Assembly (NCBI GenBank): GCA_035540755.1
Contig: DATLGD010000162.1
Coordinates: 1-14,408, forward strand
Source: DATLGD01 sp035540755
GTDB taxonomy: Bacteria > Actinomycetota > Actinomycetes > Mycobacteriales > SCTD01
Reading direction: 5' to 3'
Length of the DNA: 14,408 nucleotides
In this document: positions 7,464 to 14,408 of the stretch, in pieces
Position numbering within the stretch: the first letter of the stretch is position 1
Layout of the letters: each line of letters starts with the position of its first letter
Position numbers and translations under genes: made by a program
The notes under the pieces: generated by a model
Told to the model about the DNA's origin: nothing
Database searches by the model: none
Seen by the model: only the letters and a program-made list of their open reading frames with translations

Positions 7464-7469
7464 ACGCTA
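7464..7469 (-). promoter_or_regulatory. Possible -10 box for secG
   Basis: On the minus strand the oppF stop codon is the first half of TAGCGT, a good match to the actinobacterial TANNNT -10 element, about 60 bases before the secG start. No convincing -35 is visible. A short CGGCG/CGCCG hairpin (7440-7453) follows. It is a candidate for independent secG-rbpA expression only. Confidence 0.2.
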
Positions 7470-8549
7470 CCCGCCGTTCCGGCCCGCGAGCGGCTCTGCC
7501 GGGTCCGGCGGCGGTGGCGGCGGGTCGCCGTGCACGACGTCGCTCGCCTCGGCGAAGTGGCAGGCCGACGGGTGCCCCTGCCCGCGGTCGACGAGGGGCG
7601 GGTACTCGACCGCGCAGATGTCCTGCGCCTTCCAGCAGCGCGTCCGGAAGTGGCAGCCCGAGGGCGGGTCGGCCGGTGAGGGCAGGTCGCCCTGCAGCAC
7701 GATCCGCGTCTTCGACCCGCGAAGCGCCGGGTCGTGCGACGGGACCGCCGAGAGCAGCGCCTGGGTGTACGGGTGAGCCGGCCGCTCGTAGACGTCGGCG
7801 TTGCTGCCGGTCTCGATGATGCGGCCCAGGTACATGACGTTCACCCGGTCGGCGATGTGCCGCACCACCGACAGGTCGTGGGCGATGAACAGGTAGGACA
7901 GCCCGAACTCCTCCTGCAGGTCCTCGAGCAGGTTGATGACCTGCGCCTGCACCGACACGTCCAGGGCGGACACCGGTTCGTCGCACACGATGATCTCCGG
8001 CCGGAGGGCGAGCGCTCTGGCGATGCCGATCCGCTGCCGCTGACCGCCGCTGAACTGGTGCGGGTAGCGGTTCAGGACGTCCGGGTTGAGGCCGACGCGG
8101 TCGAGCAGCTCGCGCACCGCCTGCTGGCGGCCCTTCTTCGGCAGCACCTCGGGGTGGATCTCCCACGGCTCGCCGACGATGTCGCCGACCGTCATCCGGG
8201 GGTTCAGGGAGGTGTACGGGTCCTGGAAGATGATCTGGATCTGCCGGCGGAGCGTCCGGAGCTCGGAGCGGCTCATGGCGAAGACGTCGCGGCCCTTGTA
8301 GAAGACCTGCCCGGCCGTCGGCTGCTCCAGCGCCATGAGCACCTTGGTCACGGTCGACTTGCCGCAGCCGGACTCTCCGACGAGCCCCACGGTCTCTCGC
8401 GGTCGCAGCTCGAGGTCGACGCCGTCGACGGCCCGGACGTGCCCGATGACCTTCTGGCGCACGACGCCGAGCCGGATCGGGAAGTGCTTGACCAGGCCGG
8501 AGACCCGCAGCAGCGGCTCGGTCGCAGGATCGGGCGCGGCCTCAGCCAC
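7467..8549 (-). CDS. oppF: Oligopeptide/dipeptide ABC importer ATPase, OppF-type
   Basis: Cytoplasmic ATPase that pairs with OppD to power peptide uptake. Visible elements are Walker A GESGCGKST at 58-66, a Q-loop in FQDPYTSLNPRM, signature FSGGQRQR at 166-173, Walker B IIVCDEP at 186-192 and the switch His224. The C-terminal oligopeptide domain holds four cysteines (C299, C305, C312, C330). This CX5CX6CXnC pattern is reported to bind a 4Fe-4S cluster in Opp/Dpp ATPases. The protein ends with a tail containing six consecutive prolines (343-348). The GTG start overlaps oppD by 8 bp and has GAGGA at 8558-8562. It is the last gene of the importer set. The transported substrate cannot be read from the ATPase. 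Confidence 0.92.
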   Translation of the reverse strand: MAEAAPDPATEPLLRVSGLVKHFPIRLGVVRQKVIGHVRAVDGVDLELRPRETVGLVGESGCGKSTVTKVLMALEQPTAGQVFYKGRDVFAMSRSELRTLRRQIQIIFQDPYTSLNPRMTVGDIVGEPWEIHPEVLPKKGRQQAVRELLDRVGLNPDVLNRYPHQFSGGQRQRIGIARALALRPEIIVCDEPVSALDVSVQAQVINLLEDLQEEFGLSYLFIAHDLSVVRHIADRVNVMYLGRIIETGSNADVYERPAHPYTQALLSAVPSHDPALRGSKTRIVLQGDLPSPADPPSGCHFRTRCWKAQDICAVEYPPLVDRGQGHPSACHFAEASDVVHGDPPPPPPDPAEPLAGRNGG

Positions 8550-9609
8550 CGAGCACGTCCTCGGCGAAGTGGCAGGCGCTGCGCCGTCCGCCGGCGACCT
8601 CGCGCAGGGCCGGCGCCTCGACGGCGCACACCGCCTCGGCGCGGGGGCAGCGGGGGTGGAACGAGCACCCCGGCGGGATGGCGGACAGGCTCGGCGGCGA
8701 GCCGAGGATCGGCGACAGCCGGCTGCCGATCTGGTCGACCCGCGGGACGCTGCTCATCAGACCGTCCGTGTAGGGGTGCGCCGGGCGCGTGAACACCTGC
8801 TCGATGCCACCGGTCTCCACGATGCTGCCGGCGTACATGACCGCGATCCGGTCGGCGACCTCGGCCACCACCCCGAGGTCGTGGGTGATGAGCACGATGC
8901 CCATCCCGTTCTGGCGCTGCAGGTCGAGCAGCAGGTCCATGATCTGCGCCTGCACCGTGACGTCGAGCGCCGTCGTCGGCTCGTCGGCGATGAGGACGGC
9001 CGGATCCAGCGCCAGCGCCATCGCGATCATCACGCGCTGCCGCATGCCGCCGGAGAACTGGTGCGGGTAGTCCTTGACCCGGTCCCTCGCGCTCGGGATG
9101 TTCACCCGGTCCATGAGCTCGGCGGCCATCCCCATCGCCTCGCGCTTGGAGGTGCCGCGGTGCACCCGGTACATCTCGGCGATCTGCGCCCCGACGGTGA
9201 ACACCGGGTTGAGCGAGGACAGGGCGTCCTGGAAGACCATGGCGATCTGCTCGCCGCGCAGCGCCCGCTGCTCGTCCACGGGCATGGACAGCAGGTCCCT
9301 GCCCTGGAACCGGATGGCGCCGCTGGTGATGCGCGCCGGCGGGACGTCGAGGATGCCCATGACCGCCTGGGCGCTCACGCTCTTGCCCGAGCCGGACTCG
9401 CCGAGGACCGCCAGCGTCTCGCCGGCGTCGAGGTGCCAGCTGACGTCCCGGACGGCGTGCACGGTGCCGGCGTCGGTGGCGAACTCGACCGACAGGTGGT
9501 CGACCTGGAGCAGGTGCTGTCCCTGCACCGGCTGCCCGTCGTCGAACGCACCGCCGCGCGAGGTGGCGCGCGGGGTCGAGGTGGCCGGGGGCGAGGGAGC
9601 GGACGTCAC
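8542..9609 (-). CDS. oppD: Oligopeptide/dipeptide ABC importer ATPase, OppD-type
   Basis: Partner ATPase of OppF. It has Walker A GESGSGKS at 70-77 (K76), signature FSGGMRQR at 185-192, Walker B AVLIADEP at 204-211, the D-loop TALDVTVQAQ and His243. The C-terminal domain carries C315, C321, C328 and C346, the same four-cysteine spacing scheme as OppF. A low-complexity N-terminal extension of about 32 residues precedes the ABC domain, which starts around LLQVDHLSVEF. A later start is possible, but the GTG at 9609 lies 1 bp after the oppC stop, as expected for coupling. There is no strong ribosome binding site. The length of 355 aa is near normal with the extension. Confidence 0.92.
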   Translation of the reverse strand: MTSAPSPPATSTPRATSRGGAFDDGQPVQGQHLLQVDHLSVEFATDAGTVHAVRDVSWHLDAGETLAVLGESGSGKSVSAQAVMGILDVPPARITSGAIRFQGRDLLSMPVDEQRALRGEQIAMVFQDALSSLNPVFTVGAQIAEMYRVHRGTSKREAMGMAAELMDRVNIPSARDRVKDYPHQFSGGMRQRVMIAMALALDPAVLIADEPTTALDVTVQAQIMDLLLDLQRQNGMGIVLITHDLGVVAEVADRIAVMYAGSIVETGGIEQVFTRPAHPYTDGLMSSVPRVDQIGSRLSPILGSPPSLSAIPPGCSFHPRCPRAEAVCAVEAPALREVAGGRRSACHFAEDVLGG

Positions 9610-9610
9610 G

Positions 9611-10597
9611 TCAGCGCAGCTTCGGGTCGAGGGCGTCGCGCAGGGCGTCGCCGAGGGAGATGAACGCGAGCACGGTGAGGGTGAGGAACGCTCCGGGGAA
9701 CCAGAGCAGGAACGGCGAGGTGCGCAGGAAGTTCTGGGCGTTGCCGATCATCAGTCCCCAGGAGATGGCGGGCAGCTGCAGCCCGATGCCGAGGAAGGAC
9801 AGGGCCGCCTCGGCGGAGATGACGACCCCGATGCTGATGGTCGAGTAGACGAGCACCGGCGCCAGCGAGTTCGGCAGGACGTGGCGCAGCACGATGCGGC
9901 GGTCGTTGGCGCCGAGCGCGCGGGCGGCCAGCACGTAGTCGGAGTCGCGGAGCGCGACGACGCTCGAGCGGACCAGCCGCATCGGCACCATCCACGACAG
10001 GATCGCCAGGGCGAAGGAGACCAGGAGGATCCCGCGGCTGGTGAAGGCCTGGAGCACCAGGATCGCGCCGAGGATGAGCGGGAGCCCGAAGAAGACGTCG
10101 GTGACGCGGGCGATGAGGATGTCGATCCACCCACCTCGGTAGCCCGCGACGGCGCCGAGGGTCAGGCCGATCAGCAGTCCGCCCAGCACGACGAGCAGCC
10201 CGATGGAGATGGACGCGCGAGCGCCGTAGATGACGTTGGCGTAGTAGTCGCACCCCTGCACGTCGTAGCCGAACCAGGCCTCGCTGCTCGGCTGCTGCCG
10301 GCTCCGGGCCAGGTTGCAGGCGCGGGGGTCGGTGCGGGTGAACAGCTGCGGCACCGCGGCCATGACGACGAACACCGCGACGACGGTGGCGCCGAACAGG
10401 AACTGCGGGGACCGGCGCAGCTGCCGCCACACGTCGCCCCACAGCCCCGCCTGGTCGACCGCGCCGCCGCTGGCCGCGACCACCGCCGCTCCGCTGCCGC
10501 TGCCGGTGCTGACCCCGGTGCTGCTGCTCGCGCCTGCCTGCGGCGCTGCGTCCTGGTCGTCGCGCTCGGCGCCGCGGCCGGAGGTGGGGCTACTCAT
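9611..10597 (-). CDS. oppC: Peptide ABC importer permease, OppC/DppC-type
   Basis: Integral membrane permease of the BPD_transp_1 class. After a Ser/Gly/Ala-rich N-terminus of about 50 residues, the first membrane helix lies at about 67-87, followed by a periplasmic segment and then the core from IYGARASISIG (about 123) with roughly five more helices. The coupling (EAA) loop that contacts the ATPases is at about 221-246 (YVLAARALGANDRR onward, through VLPNSLAP). In the segment before the core, FGYDVQGCDYYA (109-120) is a variant of the usual FGTDxxGRD, with C94 and C116 on the same outer segment. The ATG overlaps the oppB stop by 8 bp and has no clear ribosome binding site, so translation is probably coupled. 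Confidence 0.92.
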   Translation of the reverse strand: MSSPTSGRGAERDDQDAAPQAGASSSTGVSTGSGSGAAVVAASGGAVDQAGLWGDVWRQLRRSPQFLFGATVVAVFVVMAAVPQLFTRTDPRACNLARSRQQPSSEAWFGYDVQGCDYYANVIYGARASISIGLLVVLGGLLIGLTLGAVAGYRGGWIDILIARVTDVFFGLPLILGAILVLQAFTSRGILLVSFALAILSWMVPMRLVRSSVVALRDSDYVLAARALGANDRRIVLRHVLPNSLAPVLVYSTISIGVVISAEAALSFLGIGLQLPAISWGLMIGNAQNFLRTSPFLLWFPGAFLTLTVLAFISLGDALRDALDPKLR

Positions 10598-11513
10598 AGC
10601 GGATCCGGGGGTCGAGTGCGGCGTAGAGGACGTCCACGAGCAGGTTGAAGAAGATGTAGACGAACACGAAGAAGGTCGTGATCCCGACGACCAGCGCGCC
10701 CTCCTGCTGCCGGACGGCGGTGAAGACGGCGCCGCCGAGCCCGGGCAGGTTGAAGATGCCCTCGGTGATGATGGCGCCGCTCATGAGGGTGCCGAAGTCG
10801 GCGCCGAGGAAGGTCACCACCGGGATCAGGCTGTTGCGCACGGCGTGCTTGCCGATCACGGTGCGCTCGGGCAGGCCCTTGGCCCGTGCGGTGCGCACGT
10901 AGTCGTTGCGCATGCTCTCGACCAGGCTGGTGCGCATCAGCCGGGCCACGTAGGCCAGCGAGCCGGCGGCGAGCACGAAGCCGGGCAGGACGTAGCTCTG
11001 CCAGCCTGCGGTGATGCCGGAGATCGGGAACCAGCCCAGCCGGACGCCGACGTAGTACTGCACGGTGAAGCCGATGACGAGCACCGGGATGGCCACCAGC
11101 ATCGTGGTGCTGACGAGCACGAGGTTGTCGAGGTAGCCGTTGCGCCTGATGCCCGCGAGCACGCCGGCCGCGAGCCCGGCGACGGCCTCGATGACCAGCG
11201 CCGTGGCCGCGAGCTTGGTGGTGACCGGCAGCCGCTGCCCGATGGTGTCGCTGACCGGCCGGCCGCGGAAGTCGATGCCCAGGTCGCCCTGGACGAGGTT
11301 GCCCACGTACTTGCCGTACTGCACGACGAGCGGGTCGTCGAGGTTGTAGCGGTCGCGCAGCTCGGCCTGCACCGCCGGCGACAGCGGCCGGTCGCCGGAC
11401 AGCGCCCGGATCGGGTCGCCGGGCAGCGCGTACACCAGCGCGAAGACGATGAACGAGGCCCCCAGCAGCACCGGGATCGCCAGCAGGAGGCGACGCGCGA
11501 TGTAACGGGCCAC
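10590..11513 (-). CDS. oppB: Peptide ABC importer permease, OppB/DppB-type
   Basis: First permease of the importer. It shows the family's N-terminal pattern: RYIARRLLLAIPVLLGASF (first helix about 9-30), then LPGDPIRAL and the periplasmic DRYNLDDPLVVQYGKYVGN segment (54-72). Further helices lie at about 101-121, 132-155, 173-193, 229-250 and 275-297. The coupling loop DYVRTARAKGLPERTV is at 205-220. The end, LYAALDPRIRYE, is typical of OppB. Length of 307 aa is standard. The GTG at 11513 has GAGGA (minus strand, complement of 11521-11525) seven bases upstream. A strong hairpin separates it from oppA, unlike the overlaps that join oppB, C, D and F. Confidence 0.93.
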   Translation of the reverse strand: MARYIARRLLLAIPVLLGASFIVFALVYALPGDPIRALSGDRPLSPAVQAELRDRYNLDDPLVVQYGKYVGNLVQGDLGIDFRGRPVSDTIGQRLPVTTKLAATALVIEAVAGLAAGVLAGIRRNGYLDNLVLVSTTMLVAIPVLVIGFTVQYYVGVRLGWFPISGITAGWQSYVLPGFVLAAGSLAYVARLMRTSLVESMRNDYVRTARAKGLPERTVIGKHAVRNSLIPVVTFLGADFGTLMSGAIITEGIFNLPGLGGAVFTAVRQQEGALVVGITTFFVFVYIFFNLLVDVLYAALDPRIRYE

Positions 11514-11563
11514 GGGCAGGTCCTCGGGTCGGGCCGGGGTCGCCGGCGCGGGGCAGTCAGCCT

Positions 11564-11611
11564 AGACGCCGGAGGGTGCGGCCCCGGATCCCCGGGCCGC
11601 ACCCTCCGTCT
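11564..11611 (-). terminator. Strong intra-operon hairpin between oppA and oppB
   Basis: Bases 11571-11584 and 11594-11607 are perfect 14-bp inverted repeats with a 9-base loop. After a 3-base bulge the stem extends by AGAC/GTCT (11564-11567 with 11608-11611). It begins 16 bases after the oppA stop, a normal terminator distance. No U tract follows on the minus strand, so it may act as a partial terminator or as an RNA stabiliser that raises oppA mRNA over oppBCDF. A TANNNT hexamer (TAGGCT, complement of 11559-11564) just past the stem could be an internal -10, but I see no -35. Confidence 0.7.
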
Positions 11612-11623
11612 GACGTCTGCGGT

Positions 11624-13240
11624 CTAGCCGTTGTTCGGCTGCACCTGGGTCAGGACGACGTCCTGGAAGGCGTCGAACTGCACGTTCGAGACGTTCTCCG
11701 AGTGCGCCCCCTGGGTGGCGCGGAAGAACATCGGCGCGATCGGCATGTCCTCGAGCAGCAGGTCGTCGGCCTGCTGGTACAGCTCGATGGCCTCGTCGTC
11801 GCTGTCGGCCTGGTTGCCCTCGGCCACCAGCCGGTCGAACTCCGGGTTGCTGTAGAAGGTCGTGTTCGACCCGTTCGGCGGCCGCGCCTGGCTGCTGAAC
11901 AGCGGCTCCAGGAAGTTCTGCGGACTCGGGTAGTCCATGCCCCAGCCGAGCCGGAACGGGCCGGTCATGCCCTGCTGGTCCTGCAGCGGCAGGTACTCGG
12001 CGAACTCCAGGTCGCCGCGCAGCTGGTAGGTGATGCCCAGGTTGTCGCGCAGCTGGTTGCCCGCGGCGGTGACCCACTGGTCGTGGCCGGCGCCGGCGTT
12101 GAACCACAGGTCGACCGGCTGCGCGGTGTCGAAGTCGGTCTCGGCCAGCAGCTCAGCGGCCCGCTCGGGGTCGTACTGGCAGTACTCGCAGGCGTCCTCG
12201 CGGTGGCCGTCGATGACCGGCGGGATCACGTCGAACGCCGGCTGGCGGGCGCCGGAGAAGATCGCCTCGGTGATCGCCTCGCGGTCGATGGCCATCGAGA
12301 AGGCCTGCCGGACCCGCTTGTCCGCGAAGCGCGGGTCGTAGGTCGGGAAGCCGAGGTAGTCGAAGCCGGCCGCCTCGCGCTCGATGAACCGGTCGCCGAG
12401 CTCCTCCTGCGCGGTCTCGATGAGCTCCGGCGGGATCGACGGACGGACGATGTCGAGGTTGCCGCCGAGCAGCTCGTTGTAGGCGGTGTTGATGTCCGGG
12501 ATGACCCGGAACTCGACGGTGTCGGCGACCGGCGTGTCCTCGCCGGCGAACTCCTCGAACCGGCTGACGGTGAAGCCCTGGGCGGGCACGAACTCGCCGT
12601 CGGCCTTGAACGGGCCGTTGCCGATCGGCTGGCGGCCGAACGCCTCGGGGTCGTCGAAGAAGACCTCGGGGAGCGGGGCGAAGGCCATGTAGCCGACGGT
12701 CAGAGGGAACTGCCGGAACGGCTGGGCCAGCGTGACCGTGAACTCGGTGTCGCTGACCTTCTCGAGCCCGCTCAGCTCGGGGCTGGGGTTCTCCTCGTCG
12801 TAGCCCTCGATGTTGCTGAAGAAGTACGCCCCGCCCTGCGCGTTCTCAGCGTTGGCGGTGTAGTTCCAGGCGTTGATGAACGAGTCGGAGGTGACGGGTG
12901 TGCCGTCGTGGAAGGTCCAGTCGTCCTTGAGCGTGACGGTCCAGACCTTGTTGTCCTCGGACTCGATCGACTCCGCCACGCCCTCGTAGACGACCTCGGT
13001 GGTCTCGAGGTCGTAGTCCACCAGCGGGGTGAACAGCGCCTTGAGGACCTGGTTGCCCTCGCTCTCGGTGGTGTTGCCGGGGACGAGCGGGTTCTCGGGG
13101 TCGTTGATCTGGACCGAGAAGGACCCGCCGGTCTCGCCGGTGCCGGTGCCGCCGTTGTCGCCGCCGCACGCTGTGGCGCCGAGCGCCACGGCGAGCAGCA
13201 CGGCGGACAGCCGCCGCCTGTTGATCGAAGAGGTCTTCAC
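11624..13240 (-). CDS. oppA: Peptide ABC importer substrate-binding lipoprotein (SBP family 5)
   Basis: Extracytoplasmic receptor that delivers ligand to OppBC. The start is the GTG at 13240, chosen because AAGGAG (complement of 13250-13255) precedes it and a lipoprotein signal follows at once: KTSSINRRRLSAVLLAVALG, then ATAC with the lipidated Cys at C25. The open frame extends 35 codons upstream but without signal-peptide character. A Gly/Thr linker (26-38) leads into the SBP_bac_5 fold, with WTVTLKDDWTFHDGTPVT at 100-117, RQAFSMAIDRE at 311-321 and YPSPQNFLEPLF in the C-terminal lobe. A CEYC pair (C351, C354) may form a disulfide outside the cell. The 538-aa product is rich in Asp and Glu. 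The ligand is probably peptides, but related proteins bind other solutes. Confidence 0.92.
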   Translation of the reverse strand: MKTSSINRRRLSAVLLAVALGATACGGDNGGTGTGETGGSFSVQINDPENPLVPGNTTESEGNQVLKALFTPLVDYDLETTEVVYEGVAESIESEDNKVWTVTLKDDWTFHDGTPVTSDSFINAWNYTANAENAQGGAYFFSNIEGYDEENPSPELSGLEKVSDTEFTVTLAQPFRQFPLTVGYMAFAPLPEVFFDDPEAFGRQPIGNGPFKADGEFVPAQGFTVSRFEEFAGEDTPVADTVEFRVIPDINTAYNELLGGNLDIVRPSIPPELIETAQEELGDRFIEREAAGFDYLGFPTYDPRFADKRVRQAFSMAIDREAITEAIFSGARQPAFDVIPPVIDGHREDACEYCQYDPERAAELLAETDFDTAQPVDLWFNAGAGHDQWVTAAGNQLRDNLGITYQLRGDLEFAEYLPLQDQQGMTGPFRLGWGMDYPSPQNFLEPLFSSQARPPNGSNTTFYSNPEFDRLVAEGNQADSDDEAIELYQQADDLLLEDMPIAPMFFRATQGAHSENVSNVQFDAFQDVVLTQVQPNNG

Positions 13241-13316
13241 GTGGTGGTTCTCCTTCTCCGGGATCCCCGGGTACGGGCCGGGCCGGCGCGGTGCGCGCTT
13301 CGGCCCGATCGGCCGG

Positions 13317-13344
13317 AGTCTAGGCACCGCGGACAGCCCGGACA
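13317..13344 (-). promoter_or_regulatory. Candidate oppA promoter
   Basis: On the minus strand TGTCCG (complement of 13339-13344) and TAGACT (complement of 13317-13322) are separated by 16 bases. TAGACT fits the actinobacterial TANNNT -10 consensus; the -35 is weak. Transcription would begin near 13309, giving a leader of about 70 bases. It is the best sigma-70-like candidate in the 162-bp tpiA-oppA gap, and it supports separate control of the importer. Confidence 0.3.
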
Positions 13345-13370
13345 CGGCCCGCAGGCGGCGTCCCCGATGA

Positions 13371-13389
13371 TCGTGACGACCTCGTGACG
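13371..13389. repeat. 8-bp direct repeat spaced 11 bp, upstream of oppA
   Basis: TCGTGACG occurs at 13371-13378 and again at 13382-13389, an 11-bp period (about one helical turn). Each copy has a small internal dyad (CGT-G-ACG). It lies 14 bp past the tpiA stop and about 62-80 bp upstream of the candidate oppA transcription start, where an activator could sit. No regulator gene is nearby. Confidence 0.35.
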
Positions 13390-13402
13390 TTCGGGGTGCG
13401 GA

Positions 13403-14188
<786 letters not shown>

Positions 14189-14192
14189 GGTC

Positions 14193-14408
14193 TCAGTCCT
14201 CCAGGACGGTCAGGCCGGGCAGGGCCTTGCCCTCGAGGTGCTCCAGGGACGCCCCTCCCCCGGTGGAGATGTGGGTGAAGCGGTGCTCGCCGATCCCGAG
14301 CGCACGCACGGCCGCGGCGCTGTCGCCGCCACCCACGACCGTGAGCGCGCCGGTGAGCGCCCCGCCCTCGCCGTCGCCGTCGGACAGGCCCGCCACGGCC
14401 TCGGCGAC
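14193..14408 (-). CDS. pgk: Phosphoglycerate kinase, C-terminal part (runs off the window)
   Basis: Only the last 71 residues are in the window; the frame is open to the right edge (first visible codons read VAEAVAGLSD). Pgk transfers a phosphate from 1,3-bisphosphoglycerate to ADP. The nucleotide-binding VVGGGDSAAAV and the C-terminal FTHISTGGGASLEHLEGKALPG region are diagnostic, the latter beginning about 33 residues before the end. The truncation is due to the window edge, not to mutation. The gene directly upstream, outside the window, is probably gap, as in other actinobacteria. Confidence 0.96.
   Translation of the reverse strand, partial: VAEAVAGLSDGDGEGGALTGALTVVGGGDSAAAVRALGIGEHRFTHISTGGGASLEHLEGKALPGLTVLED

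Noticed and set aside
9074..10648. 524-codon plus-strand frame opposite oppD and oppC
   Set aside because: Shadow frame rich in Asp, Glu and Gln from reverse-read permease and ATPase codons; the opposite strand has clear ABC transporter motifs.
13261..13274. GGATCCCCGGGTAC resembles a cloning-vector polylinker, and GGATCCCCGGG also occurs in the hairpin at 11586-11596
   Set aside because: Flanking sequence on both sides is ordinary for the locus and does not continue as vector. Clustered GC-rich restriction sites arise by chance in this composition.
13241..13345. 35-residue N-terminal extension of the oppA product
   Set aside because: It would bury the lipoprotein signal peptide. The GTG at 13240 has a good ribosome binding site, and the extension lies over the candidate promoter.
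11576..13387. 603-codon plus-strand frame opposite oppA
   Set aside because: Shadow of the lipoprotein gene, which has a signal peptide, lipobox and family motifs.

Overview
The window is high-GC chromosomal DNA with strongly G/C-ending codons, frequent GTG starts and tightly packed operons. It comes from an actinobacterium. The OpcA/Zwf pair, the RbpA-family protein and the pgk-tpiA-secG linkage point to the same phylum. The general look of the proteins would suit Geodermatophilales or a neighbouring order, but that placement is an inference.

The left part (1-6331, + strand) is a pentose-phosphate operon: the tail of an unidentified upstream gene (tkt is the obvious candidate), then transaldolase (tal), glucose-6-phosphate isomerase (pgi), glucose-6-phosphate dehydrogenase (zwf), its activator OpcA, and 6-phosphogluconolactonase (pgl). 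Gaps run from a 4-bp overlap to 32 bp, so it is probably one transcript. Its products interconvert F6P and G6P, oxidise G6P to 6-phosphogluconate with NADPH production, and rejoin glycolysis through transaldolase.

The right part (6351-14408, - strand, transcribed from right to left) begins with the end of pgk and a complete tpiA. It continues through a full peptide-type ABC importer (oppA lipoprotein, oppB and oppC permeases, oppD and oppF ATPases), then secG, a small zinc-type RbpA-family protein, and a glyoxalase/VOC-fold protein. The two operons converge with only 19 bp between pgl and the VOC gene. In well-known actinobacterial genomes tpiA and secG are close together, so the importer looks like an insertion into a conserved glycolysis/Sec block.

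Non-coding DNA is scarce. The two notable intergenic stretches are 11514-11623 (oppA to oppB), which holds a perfect 14-bp hairpin stem, and 13241-13402 (tpiA to oppA), which holds a candidate promoter and an 8-bp direct repeat spaced one helical turn apart. I see no rRNA, tRNA, CRISPR array, insertion sequence, integrase or phage gene, and no sign of a wholly new system. The most interesting items are the RbpA-family paralogue, the embedded importer with its intra-operon hairpin, and the tal/pgi overlap.
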